Positions 11,625-22,000 of a DNA stretch of 64,000 bases are shown here, piece after piece (position 1 is the stretch's first letter; each line of letters starts with the position of its first letter). The position numbers and the translations under genes are program-made. Origin of the DNA: Symsagittifera roscoffensis (taxonomy: Eukaryota > Xenacoelomorpha > Acoela > Convolutidae); assembly GCF_963678635.1 (NCBI RefSeq), contig NC_087065.1, positions 41,233,430 to 41,297,429 on the forward strand. The letters are read 5' to 3'. The notes beneath the pieces are model-generated. The model saw nothing but the letters and a program-made list of their open reading frames with translations, did not search any database and was not told where the DNA came from.

Positions 11625-13087
11625 AATTATTAATTTTTCTCCAACTCCTTTTTCTAGTAATCTCAAATCAAAACATAAACCCTTCTCCCCGCACAAGACC
11701 CCAAGATTTATTAGTAACACATTACGATTGTGAAGAAAACGAACAAAAAACACTACACAAGTATGCAATAAATCAAGTATCACAGTGCGAAACAGAACCC
11801 CAAGCTATAGAAACTACAAATGTAATAGCGACACTCTATTCAAAAGCCCGAGCAACAACAGTTATTGGATATAAATTCAAAGCAACATTTTCCGAAAAGA
11901 AAGTACATTGTTCACAAGTCTCAAACGGAAATAAAAACCGACTTGACCACGAATCATTCTACCAAAGTAATATCGAACGACTTTTACATATCAATCCCGA
12001 TGATTGTAAAAACGAGTTACTCAGACTAAATATCACAAGAAATAAAAACACCGACAGAAAATTAGTATATTTCCAAGTTTTTGCAGATTCTATACATCAA
12101 GCAGAACTTGAAAGATATCAAGGACATATAAAACTAGATGAAAAATACCCATACAACGGCGCACACGGAAGATTAACTTATGACATACACGATAAACACT
12201 GGATACCACACATTGGTATAAATAACCCGTCAAACTGCAAAGGAGACACAAAAAATAAAGGATATCAAGAAATAATGTTTTTCGATTGGAAAATACAACT
12301 CGAAAAAATACAACTCACACGAGATTTATCTGACAACACAATGATCTATCAAGGAATTAGATTACCTTGTAAAAACGATCAAGGCTATTGTGACCCTACA
12401 ACACGAACACAAGCAACAATTGTTTGGTTCCCCGAAGACACATGTACAACATTTCAAGTAGCAAAAATACACGCTCGTATGATAAAATTTCACGAGAAAT
12501 ATTTCATACAATCAATCCCATATGAACAAGTAAATCCATCACGAAAACAAAGTACTGATTTTAGAAACATCCACAATATAGAAAATAAATTGACACGTTT
12601 TCAAATATATCAAGAAACAGAACTTGCATGCAAATACAGAAACCCACTTTACAAAACACAATATTCTGAAATATTAGTTGAATACGAAAAAGGTTTCGAC
12701 ATGACCACTGGAAAAATAAAAATTGACCCTTATGCCACAGGTCATCCCCTAAACGAAGGAACATCATATATACCAGTTAATTTCCAAAAAAGTAATGGTC
12801 AACCTGCTGGACATCTACAGCCACATGACACTAGCAGCACACGCTTACAAGAACTATCATTAATGAACAATTCTTATTTTGGTAATATTCACTATGATAT
12901 TCACTTAGATATGAAACTAGACTACACAATTAGTCGAATTTTTCAGGAAATGTCACTCTCTGAATTAGAAACACTTCACCAACTATGCGAATTAGAACGG
13001 ACACAAATCCTACAATCACTTGCACTAGCAGTATTAAAATACCCTACGCAGGATATTTATTATCAGGAAATAGATCAAATTTTTTAG
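11612..13087 (+). pseudogene. env: Envelope-like glycoprotein, ectodomain part, copy A
   Basis: This is the frame downstream of and overlapping ORF-P. In copy B it starts with ATG and a hydrophobic signal-like peptide; here the start codon reads ATT. The ectodomain has regularly spaced cysteines, for example in HYDCEEN, VSQCE, KVHCSQ and LPCKNDQGYC, and several NxT/S sites. The position after integrase, the signal peptide, the cysteine-rich body and the later membrane anchor support an Env-type fusion glycoprotein. The layout reminds me of mononegavirus/chuvirus-type glycoproteins captured by LTR elements, but I cannot confirm the family. A one-base shorter A run near 13041 ends the frame. 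Confidence 0.7.
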
Positions 13088-13758
13088 ACTACGAAGGAAA
13101 CATTTTATGGTTTTATACCTGTACCACAAAAGTATCACCACTATATGTTTTTGAAGATAAAAGATGCTATAAAAGAATCCCTATCTTTTATAAAAATAAA
13201 GTACATTTCGTTGACACATTTTCAAGACGAACATATTTCTGGGATACCGCAGTCCCATGTGGATCAGAAAATAGCCACAATGTAGTACAACTGAACCCTG
13301 ATGAAGATAAATATTACCTTCTTACCCCATACCCCACATTAATGCAATCACTCAAAAAGTTTTCACCTGAAAGCATTAGAGCTATTGCTCGAAACCCAAA
13401 TATCGACTTACAATCAATTGGAATATATTCAAAATCAGATATCCAACATCACATTAGAACAAAACAATTCCAAGAATTATTAACACAAATGGACACTATA
13501 CAAAGACAATCAATTGACCAAAACTTACGCAAACTTGCCGAAACCGCAGGATTTGCAGATATATATACACAAGATTATAGCGGATATTTTAAAGACATTA
13601 AAGACTATATATATCTAAACGGTGAAAAATACCGACCACAAGATATCTCACCTATATATATTTTTAGCTTTGTTACACTAAAAAATGAAATTCTTGATTT
13701 TCTAGGATGGCCCTATTACATCTTAAGAAAAATTGACTATTTTATACGCAATGTTTAA
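12985..13758 (+). pseudogene. env: Envelope-like glycoprotein, membrane-proximal part, copy A
   Basis: The envelope frame resumes here after the frameshift near 13041; homology to copy B covers about 13046 onward. It includes several cysteines (FYTCTTK, DKRCYK, VPCGSEN) and a helical, membrane-proximal stretch. A one-base insertion near 13727 relative to copy B shifts the frame again just before the membrane anchor. As read, the protein is broken. Confidence 0.65.
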
Positions 13759-14230
13759 CTTTATAGGATTTCTTTTTTCACTTTTAAAAAGAATCTATAA
13801 TACATGCGCTATACACACACAAGTAAATAGGCAAGCAAGTGTAGCACGCATACTATTTGCAGTATTTTTTGGAATTTTTTCATCATCAATAAACAAAATT
13901 CTTTTAGACGCACAAATAAAAGAATATAATACAAAAATAGCGACAAGACAGAACACATACGACGAAGATCATAATAATATAGAGGTAACGCCTACAGCAC
14001 CACAGTTACCACCCCTAACACATAACCATCCATTATCCCTAGTCCCACGAAATTTCCGAAATCTAGCAATAACACATAATCCAAAATTTAGACCAAACAT
14101 ATCACAAAGTCCCGTACAACATATAATGACACATCATTCACAAGGTGAAAATACGTATGAACAAATTATCGAACAACCCCATACCACAGCTTTTCAGTCT
14201 CAAAATAATAATTTTTTTAGCCCACGATGA
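13733..14230 (+). pseudogene. env: Envelope-like glycoprotein, transmembrane anchor and cytoplasmic tail, copy A
   Basis: Two hydrophobic stretches, about residues 1-25 (FNFIGFLFSLL) and 38-58, are followed by a hydrophilic, Pro-rich tail of about 95 residues (TAPQLPPL). This fits a membrane anchor plus a long internal tail. The stop TGA at 14228-14230 overlaps the ORF-X start in ATGA. The same overlap is kept in copy B at 57586-57589, so it is likely functional, for example for termination-reinitiation. Confidence 0.65.
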
Positions 14231-14952
14231 GCCGACAACTTGGATCCCTACACCGCTCAAATTCCCATCCAAGCAACCTCAACACTCCAATTACAATAAT
14301 TCCCCTTTTTGCTTTCCCGCCACCCGATTTCCCCACTAGCAATATAACATCAGGCATGAATTCAGACACTAATTCAAATATTTCAATTTTATACTCCATT
14401 TCACAACTCAATAAACCTAATATTGAAACACCTGATGAATTTGCAGACTCCGAACCATCTCCATCCAATAATTTTCAAACCAACTCCTCAGTTTTTTCAA
14501 AACCCCCTTTTCAACCAATCCCACCAAATAACCCACTCCCATCCATTTCTACACCCTCTTATGCTTCACAAGTAACCCCAACCTACTCTTCATTTCATTC
14601 AGACCGATCATCCAATTCCCCAGATATTCCCCAAATCTCCCAAGAACCCGATAATTGTATCACCCTACAACAACAACTATTACACCCCAGCACCCCCACT
14701 ATAAATCAGATTTCTTCCATAGTAGAATCCTCAAACCCACCTACCCCTACTCCCTCTTCAGCTTATTCTGCATCATTAGCACAATCATCCACATCCACCG
14801 AATCATCAAATAGCACTAATAGAGCTTATCGCACTTTTAAAAGCAAATTCCCAAACCATCCATTCCCAAGCAAACCAGGAACAGCCCGTGAATATATTAA
14901 TCATCCACATCACACTAACACGAAAGATTTTCTAGCAATCACCTTACCTTAA
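14227..14952 (+). pseudogene. ORF-X N-terminal part (Ser/Pro/Thr-rich), copy A
   Basis: It starts at the ATG that overlaps the envelope stop. About 240 residues are low-complexity, rich in Ser, Pro, Thr and Asn, with a short acidic motif (FADSEPSPSNN). The stop at 14950-14952 stands where copy C has Ser, so N- and C-terminal parts were one protein of about 600 residues. It resembles ORF-P in layout: a disordered front half before a folded domain. No family recognised. Confidence 0.65.
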
Positions 14953-16035
14953 TTTCCACAATATACTTTAAACACCCCTCATGACACTAACGACACACCT
15001 AGTTTTGTAGATGAACATGTTTTAATGCCTACACTTCATTGGACATCATATTATCATTTTACTAATCCCCTTTGCTTACCATTATCTAATACTCATAACG
15101 ATATAGAAAGAAATCAAGATAAGCTATATCGACTCACAACACCACTAACACACAGACAATTTACTTATATAGGATATAAAAAATCACTAAAAACATTCAC
15201 TGCACCCCGAGCTAACGATTTTACGCTAGAATATTACGATCATAACATCATCCGAACTAACCAAGACCAATTTTTAGATGATGACCGCTTCGCTAACCCA
15301 CAACTAACAGAAAAATTTTTCATCAAAACACCATATGTATTTACACTCAATATATTTGATCGAAAATTTGATCACATCATTTCTGAAGCACTAACCGACA
15401 TGCAAGCTTACGAAAGTTTTAAAGAAAAATTTCAATTATTTTCACTAACCTTCCACTTCCTTGCACCACATGAACGCGATTTGCACTGCTCACACGACAT
15501 TATGTTACGCACTAAACAAACCCACACATATACATATTATCGCTTCATACAAAATCATTTTGATCTACACACTCCATCAAGACAACCGCACCACCGTTTT
15601 CAGTTTCTTAACTCTAAATACACTTCACCATTTTTTCTAAATTTCACATATTGCATCAAAGATACTAACCTTCACGGCATCCTCCGCAATTATGACCCAA
15701 TATCACAGATGTATATATTTTGTCCCATCACGAAGACCCTTAATGCAGAAGAATTTAGACCCTTCCTTATCCCACATGAATTTATCCAACCTATAGAAAT
15801 CCCTATATTAGAATTCATCCACAATACTAAATACAATCACAAATTATATAACCTCATTCAAAACACACCTTATGAGTTTGCAGTTGGCACTGAAGAACTA
15901 AAAACTATTAAAGCACTTCAATTGCTTTGGCCACTGCTTCAAACTAAAAACATCATTCGCATACTAGCAAAATTACTAACAAACTCCGACATAATACACG
16001 ACATCTTTCCCCGCGGTTTTTTCCCCGACGACTAA
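14953..16035 (+). pseudogene. ORF-X C-terminal conserved domain, copy A
   Basis: The first Met is at 15025; the frame is open from 14953. The 340-residue region is well conserved with copy C (31089 onward) and both copies in B. It is rich in aromatic residues and His (LTFHFLAPHERDLHCSHD, RQPHHRFQF) and ends in FPDD. I see no signal peptide, membrane segment or known catalytic motif. It is the last gene before the 3' UTR. The stop codon lies three bases before a strong splice donor. The conserved ORF over several diverged copies argues for function in the element; what it does is unknown. Confidence 0.7.
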
Positions 16036-16038
16036 CAG

Positions 16039-16116
16039 GTAAGTATAATTTATACATATTTTTCACTAATAAATTTAAAATAAATACTAACCATTCTTTA
16101 CTCATATTTCATTTAG
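16039..16116 (+). other. Predicted short intron just after the ORF-X stop, copy A
   Basis: The donor CAG/GTAAGT follows the TAA stop by three bases. A perfect TACTAAC branch site sits at 16085-16091, and a pyrimidine-rich tract ends in TTTAG at 16116, giving 78 bases. The same three signals are present at matching places in copies B (60424-60507) and C (31006-31085, minus strand). Splicing itself is inferred. Confidence 0.65.
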
Positions 16117-17612
16117 ATCTTTAGCCTTCATACCAGGATCATCTGAAGAAACAAAAAAGCAAAATAAAAAATAAACTTGTTAAAATTCTTCACTTCACTA
16201 ATATTTTCCACAAGATAAACTGATAAAATTTATACCAAATGTAGTAAAATGATTTATAAATTGTTTCCCCAAAAGCAGTAAATTTCATAAAAAATGAAAA
16301 TTTGTAATTTAATTTTTTCCCAAAACTAGCAGTAAAATTAAAATTCTATGTAGTAAATTGATAAAACGAAAATGCAGTACTAACCTTTTGGTATTTTCAT
16401 TCACTCGCGCAAGAATTCTATCCAAACTCGCACAGCTCGCCCACGAAGAATTGTTTAAATAATGAATTGCAGTTTCAAGCTTTCACACTCAACAACTCTA
16501 ACTCGCGATAACAAGTATCAAACTTTCCTTTAACCCGGTTGGAAAGGAATTATATACTAAATAAAACTAACCAACGCAGCTTACTAAACACCACAAATCA
16601 TAGAATAACAGCATGACTAAGAAAAGAAAACCAACGGTACCCAAACCGAATTAACCCAGTTTAAAACTGGATAAATTATTCTTTTGAAGACTTTTATAAG
16701 GTCTAAGAAAGAAATAATAAAACACAAAAAAGTCGAAACACAAACCCATACCAAAAACAATTTGATTTTTGAAAAAAGGACACAACCAACGAAACATAAG
16801 AAAAACCACCATAAACCCAACATAAAACGTTATCAGATAACAGAACCTCTCACAGAAACCGCACGAAATCATACTCCCACTCCTGGCCTAACCCACCAGA
16901 GAGGACGTCCTGAGCATGCTCTATAGCCGGCCTAACCCACCGCGCTACATCCACGCTTTGTGACCACACTTCTATTTTTAATAAGAGGTACTCAAGGGTG
17001 AGTAACTCTTCAAAATAACCGAACTAAAACAAAATGCTTTTGTGAAAACAACTAACCAAAATCATAATTAAAACACTGAACTAATAAAAATTTTTATAAA
17101 ATGTAAACTATACTTTGCAGTATATAGATCATCACACAACAACAAAGACGAACATCCAAAGACAAAATGACCCCACTACACTTAAAAAAAAATGGCCAAC
17201 CACAAACCGATATGCCGTCCACAATGACAAACTCAAAGGATTTAGAGTACGACTCGACTTCGCAGAAAAGGACTTCATTGAACTAGACCAATGACCACCT
17301 CGATGTTCGAGTATACGTACAGATCCGAGTTACATGGTATCCCCTCCACGCACAATCTCCACGCCATTCCCAGACGAGGTCGAACACAAAAGAAGTTCTC
17401 TACATAAAACAGAAAAACCCGTCATAGCAAACCATTCTGAAATCAGATTGATTTCATTGGGAAACAAGAAGACACGACGATTGATGCCCCTCACTCCAGC
17501 GTCCTGGAACTTCTCTAACAAAGAGAAACCGGACAAAAGTACGATGTTCGCCAAATACCAACGTCCATCATCCATCCTTTAAATTGCAGAAAGATATTTC
17601 TAAAAAACTCCG
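16117..17612 (+). other. Long 3' UTR of copy A
   Basis: About 1.5 kb without a sense ORF of note. It holds short inverted repeats such as CCCAGTTTAAAACTGG near 16656 and TTTCC..GGAAA near 16525, and the invariant block at 16861-17019. An antisense ORF at 17330-17575 (minus strand, 81 aa) has a partly similar counterpart in copy C, but indels disrupt the frame between copies. Confidence 0.6.
16861..17019. other. Near-invariant 159-bp 3' UTR block, copy A
   Basis: This block is identical base for base with 61238-61396 in copy B and differs at two positions from 30105-30263 in copy C (reverse), while nearby UTR differs by indels and substitutions. It is GC-rich in AT-rich surroundings and contains a repeated GTGGGTTAGGCC motif when read on the minus strand. 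The minus strand also shows an A-box-like TAGCGCGGTGG, but I see no convincing B box. It may be a structured RNA signal, such as an export or packaging element, or a captured small-RNA sequence. Confidence 0.6.
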
Positions 17613-17627
17613 TAAAACCCGGATGGG
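17613..17627 (+). other. Polypurine-tract position before the 3' LTR, copy A (weak tract)
   Basis: The bases immediately before the LTR are TAAAACCCGGATGGG, identical in copies B (62002-62016) and C. Only GGATGGG is purine-rich, so the plus-strand primer site is atypical. Confidence 0.45.
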
Positions 17628-18037
17628 TGGAACCTGATCTAAACTATATTTTATGATTGGATAAATTAGATATTTTACCACTGTAAAGTATTTAATATTA
17701 ACTAATCATGATCCATCTAACTAACAACCTACTTATTTGTAAGTGCTGAAATTACTTGTAATTTCAGCACCAGAGAGATTTGAATTTAACTTAGAAATTA
17801 GTTGCCTCTCCAAGAGAACTTCAGCAGCCGCAATAAACCAGTATACCCTAGATCTATTGAGCCTAGCAGAGACTAGTTAAACAACCTGAGACTAGATAGT
17901 ATTAGAGTAAGATTAGGATCGGTATTAGACTAAGAAGTTGCACGAATCTATCCGGCCGAAAATAAGATAGCGTGACGAGCAGACGGTGTACCCTATCCGA
18001 AATTACTCTATGAGTTAACCACATCGAACATAACTCA
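17628..18037 (+). repeat. 3' LTR of copy A (410 bp)
   Basis: It starts TGGAACCTG and ends ATAACTCA (TG...CA). It matches the other five LTRs in the window over its length. It contains the 13-bp-arm hairpin GTGCTGAAATTAC/GTAATTTCAGCAC and an AATAAA signal. Confidence 0.92.
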
Positions 18038-18898
18038 ATAGTCTTAAAAAACAACAAAATTTTTTTTTCAAATTAGTGTAGTTTTTTTTCGGCGTGGTAA
18101 GATAAAAATATGATATATCAGCAATTTCTTTTCGATGATTATTTGTGACAGCTGTTTTTGCATGGAAAACAAAAAAAAGATGTCAAAACACGCCCGAATA
18201 CAAAAATCCTTCTTATTTTTTTAATGATCGGATCAATAAAAAAATTAGAAAGAAGAGTTCACCTAGAATGTGTGATTTTGCTAACTAAACCCAAAATCTT
18301 TGAACTCGCTCGTCCAGAAGGAGATCTTTTATTTTGTCGAGATATATGTGAAGATCACAAATCAGAAATATGTCAAGATCAATGACGGCCTGTTAAAACA
18401 AAGTAGTTAAATAGAAGCAATCACAACACAAAAATAGTCCAAAATTAGACTTGAATAAAATATTAAATTTAACAACCCGGGTCGAGTTCCAGGCTCATGT
18501 CCAGACATTGAGAATCGCGCCGCATCCGGATTTAGACCCAAATTGCATAGACGCGCCGAGTGTTTGAGTCTTGAAAGTCTGGAAATTAGTCGCGCCGTGG
18601 GCTGCGAAAGTCTGGACATACAAAAATTTGGTCGCGAAAGTCTAGACTTAAAGCCGCGAAAGTCTGCAAAATGTGTGTCCAGACTTTCACAACATTATGA
18701 CTTTATGGTATAGACGAACAAAGTCGAGCTAAGTCAAAAAAAGTCAAAAAATGTCCAGTAAAGTCGAACAAAGTCGAAAACGGACATCGTTGGACTGAAA
18801 AAATTGAAATGGGACACCGTTCAACTAAAAAAATCGAAAACGGACATCGTTCGACCATTTTGGTCGATTCGTGAGTCGAGTACGTCAGCCCGGGGACC
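18038..18898. other. Non-coding flank with short GTCGCGAAAGTC-type repeats
   Basis: No supported gene. 18480-18700 has degenerate repeats of GCGAAAGTCTGGA type, and 18700-18870 repeats AATCGAAAACGGACATCGTT about three times. These look like diverged relatives of the satellite to the right. A 75-codon ORF at 18158-18385 lacks any recognisable feature. Confidence 0.5.
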
Positions 18899-19054
18899 AA
18901 TAAATAACTCCTCGCGACCGAAGTGGATACGGAGAGATTTTCCTTAACTTCAGAAAACATTTACTTTTCACCTCCAAAAATAGGAAAAGTAAATGTTTTC
19001 TGAAGTTAAGGAAAATCTCTCCGTATCCACTTCGGTCGCGAGGAATTATTTATT
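18899..19054. repeat. Palindrome with 71-bp arms at the satellite edge
   Basis: Arms 18899-18969 and 18984-19054 are inverted copies with one mismatch that I can see, around a 14-base loop. The right arm runs directly into the satellite. The DNA or RNA would fold into a long hairpin. Confidence 0.9.
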
Positions 19055-22000
19055 TGCTGCATCCGCCTTGGTATGCAGTTTTGCTGCATCCGCCTTGGTG
19101 TTTAAAATCGCGCAGTGTCCACCTCGGTCGCGAGGAATTGATTCTTTGTCGCACCGTCTCCGTCTTGGTCTGGAAAATCGCGCCGCCTTCGCCTTGGTCT
19201 GAAAAGTCATGCCGTCTCTACCTTGGTCTGGAAAGTCGCACCGAAACCACCTCAGTCGCGAGGAATATAATCTTGGTCGCACCGTCTCCGCCTCGGTCTG
19301 AAAATTTGCGTCGTCTCCATCTTGGTGTGAAAAAATGCGCTGTCTCCGCCTTGGTCTGGGAAGTCGCGTCGTCTCCGCTTTGGTCACGAGGAACTGTGTC
19401 TTGGTCGCACCATCTCAGCCTCGGTCTGGAAAGTCGCGCCGTCTTCGCCTTGGTCCGGAAAAACGCGCCATCTCCACCTTGTTCGCAAGCAATTGATTTT
19501 TTGTCGCGTCATCTCTGCCTCGGTCTGGAAATTCGCGCCGTCTCCGCCTTGGTCCGGAAAGTCGCGCTGTCTCCACCTTGGTCGCTAGGAATTGATTCTT
19601 GGTCGCGCCATCTCAGCCTCGGCCTGGAAAGTCGCGCCGTCTTCGCCTTGGTCCGGAATGTCGCTCCGTCTCTGCTTTTGTCGCGAGGAATTAATTTTTG
19701 GTCGCGCCATCTCCGCGATGGTCTGAAAAGTAGCGCCTTCTCCGCCTTCGTATGAAAAGTCGCTCTGTTTCCGCCTTGGTCATTAGGAATTGATTCTAGG
19801 TCGCGCCATCTCAGCCTCGGTCTGGAAAGTCGCGCCGTCTTCGCCTTGGTCCGGAAAAACGCGCCGTCTCCACCTTGTTCGCGAGCAATTGATTTTTTGT
19901 CGCGCCATCTCTGCCTCGGTCTGGAAATTCGCGCCGTCTCCGCCTTGGTCCGGAAAGTCGCGCCGTCTCCTCCTTGGTCGCTAGGAATTGATTCTTGCTC
20001 GCGCCATCTCAGCCTCGGCCTGGAAAGTCGCGCCGTCTTCGCCTTGGTCCGGAAAGTCGCGATGTCTCCACCTTGTTCGCGAGGAATTTATTTTTTGTCG
20101 CGCCATCTCTGCCTCGGTCTGGAAATTTGCGCCGTCTCCACCTTGGTCCGGAAAGTCGCGTCGTCTCCACCTTGGTCGCGAGGAAATGATGTTTGGACGC
20201 GTTATCTCCACCTCGGTCTGGAAATTTGCGCCGGCTCCGCCTTTGTTCTGAAAATCGCGCCGTCGCCGCCTTGGTCGCGAGGAATTGATTCTTGGTCGCG
20301 CCATCTCCGCCTCGGTCTGGAAAAACGCGCCGTCTCTACCTTGGTCCGGAATGTCGCGCCGTCTCTGCTTTGGTCGCGAGGAATTGATTTTTGGTCGCGC
20401 CATCTCCGCGATAGTCTGAAAAGTAGCGCCTTCTCCGCCTTCGTATGAAAAGTCGCTCCGTCTCCGCCTTGGTCATCAGGAATTGATTCTTGGTCGCGCC
20501 ATCTCAGCCTCGGTCTGGAAAGTCGCGCCGTCTTCGCCTTGGTCGCTAGGAACTGATTTTTGGTCGCGTCATCTCCGCCTCGGTCCGGAAAGTCGCGCCG
20601 TCTCCACCTTGGTCCGGAAAGTCGCGTCGTCTCCACCTTGGTCGCGAGGAAATGATGTTTGGACGCGCCATCTCTGCCTCGGTCTGGAAGTTCGCGCCGC
20701 CTCCGCCTTGGTCCGGAAAGTCGCGCCGTCTCCGCCTTGGTCGCTAGGAATTGATTCTTGGTCGCGCCATCTCAGCCTCGGTCTGGAAAGTCGCGCCGTC
20801 TTCGCCTTGGTCCGGAAAAACGCGCCGTCTCCACTTTGTTCGCGAGCAATTGATTTTTTGTCGCGCCACCTCTGCCTCGGTCTGGAAATTTGCGCCGTCT
20901 CCGCCTTGGTCCGGAAAAACGCGCCGTCTCCACCTTGTTCGCGAGCAATTGATTTTTTGTCGCGCCACCTCTGCCTCGGTCTGGAAATTCGCGCCGTCTC
21001 CGCCTTGGTCCGGAAAGTCGCGCCGTCTCTGCTTTGGTCGCGAGGAATTGATTTTTGGTCGCGCCATCTCCGCGATAGTCTGAAAAGTAGCGCCTTCTCC
21101 GCCTTCGTATGAAAAGTCGCTCCGTCTCCGCCTTGGTCATCAGGAATTGATTCTTGGTCGCGCCATCTCAGCCTCGGTCTGGAAAGTCGCGCCGTCTTCG
21201 CCTTGGTCCGGAAAAACGCGCCGTCTCCACTTTGTTCGCGAGCAATTGATTTTTTGTCGCGCCACCTCTGCCTCGGTCTGGAAATTTGCGCCGTCTCCGC
21301 CTTGGTCCGGAAAAACGCGTCGTCTCCACCTTGGTCGCGAGGAAATGATGTTTGGACGCGCCATCTCCACCTCGGTCTGGAAATTCGCGCCGTCTCCGCC
21401 TTGGTCCGGAAAGTCGCGCCGTCTCCGCCTTGGTCGCTAGGAACTGATTCTTGGTCGCGCCATCTCAGCCTCGGCCTGGAAAGTCGCGCCGTCTTCGCCT
21501 TGGTCCGGAAAGTCGCGATGTCTCCACCTTGTTCGCGAGGAATTTATTTTTTGTCGCGCCATCTCTGCCTCGGTCTGGAAATTTGCGCCGTCTCGACCTT
21601 GGTCCGGAAAGTCGCGTCGTCTCCACCTTGGTCGCGAGGAAATGATGTTTGGACGCGCCATCTCCACCTCGGTCTGGAAATTTGCGCCGGCTCCGCCTTG
21701 GTCCTGAAAATCGCGCCGTCGCCGCCTTGGTCGCGAGGAAATGATTCTTGGTCGCGCCATCTCCGCCTCGGTCTGGAAAAACGCGCCGTCTCCGCCTTGG
21801 TCCGGAATGTCGCGCCGTCTTTGCTTTGGTCGCGAGGAATTGATTTTTGGTCGCGCCATCTCCGTGATGGTCTGAAAAGTAGCGCCTTCTCCACCTTCGT
21901 ATGAAAAGTTGCGCCGTCTTCGCCTTGGTCCGGAAAGTCGCGATGTCTCCACCTTGTTCGCGAGGAATTTATTTTTTGTCGCGCCATCTCTGCCTCGGTC

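Larger units (their letters stand above)
1..18037 (+). mobile_element. Giant Ty3/gypsy-like LTR retrotransposon, copy A (left end outside window)
   Basis: Gene order is gag, protease, RT, RNase H, integrase, small ORFs, envelope-like ORF, ORF-X, 3' UTR and 3' LTR, all on the plus strand. Integrase lying after RNase H and a GPY motif point to the Ty3/gypsy (Metaviridae) type. The 5' LTR is not in the window. The interior is rearranged: bases 1-1557 repeat 6336-7892 almost exactly and are joined to gag without any LTR between them. Stops and small frameshifts break most ORFs, so the copy looks dead as read. The bases after the 3' LTR are ATAG; the matching left flank cannot be seen. Confidence 0.93.

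Noticed and set aside
16861-17019. tRNA gene or tRNA-derived SINE
   Set aside because: There is an A-box-like motif on the minus strand, but no B box at the right distance and no cloverleaf that I can draw. Kept only as a conserved block.
18158-18385. ORF of 75 codons after copy A
   Set aside because: No homologue in the window, no motif, and composition like its surroundings; probably chance.
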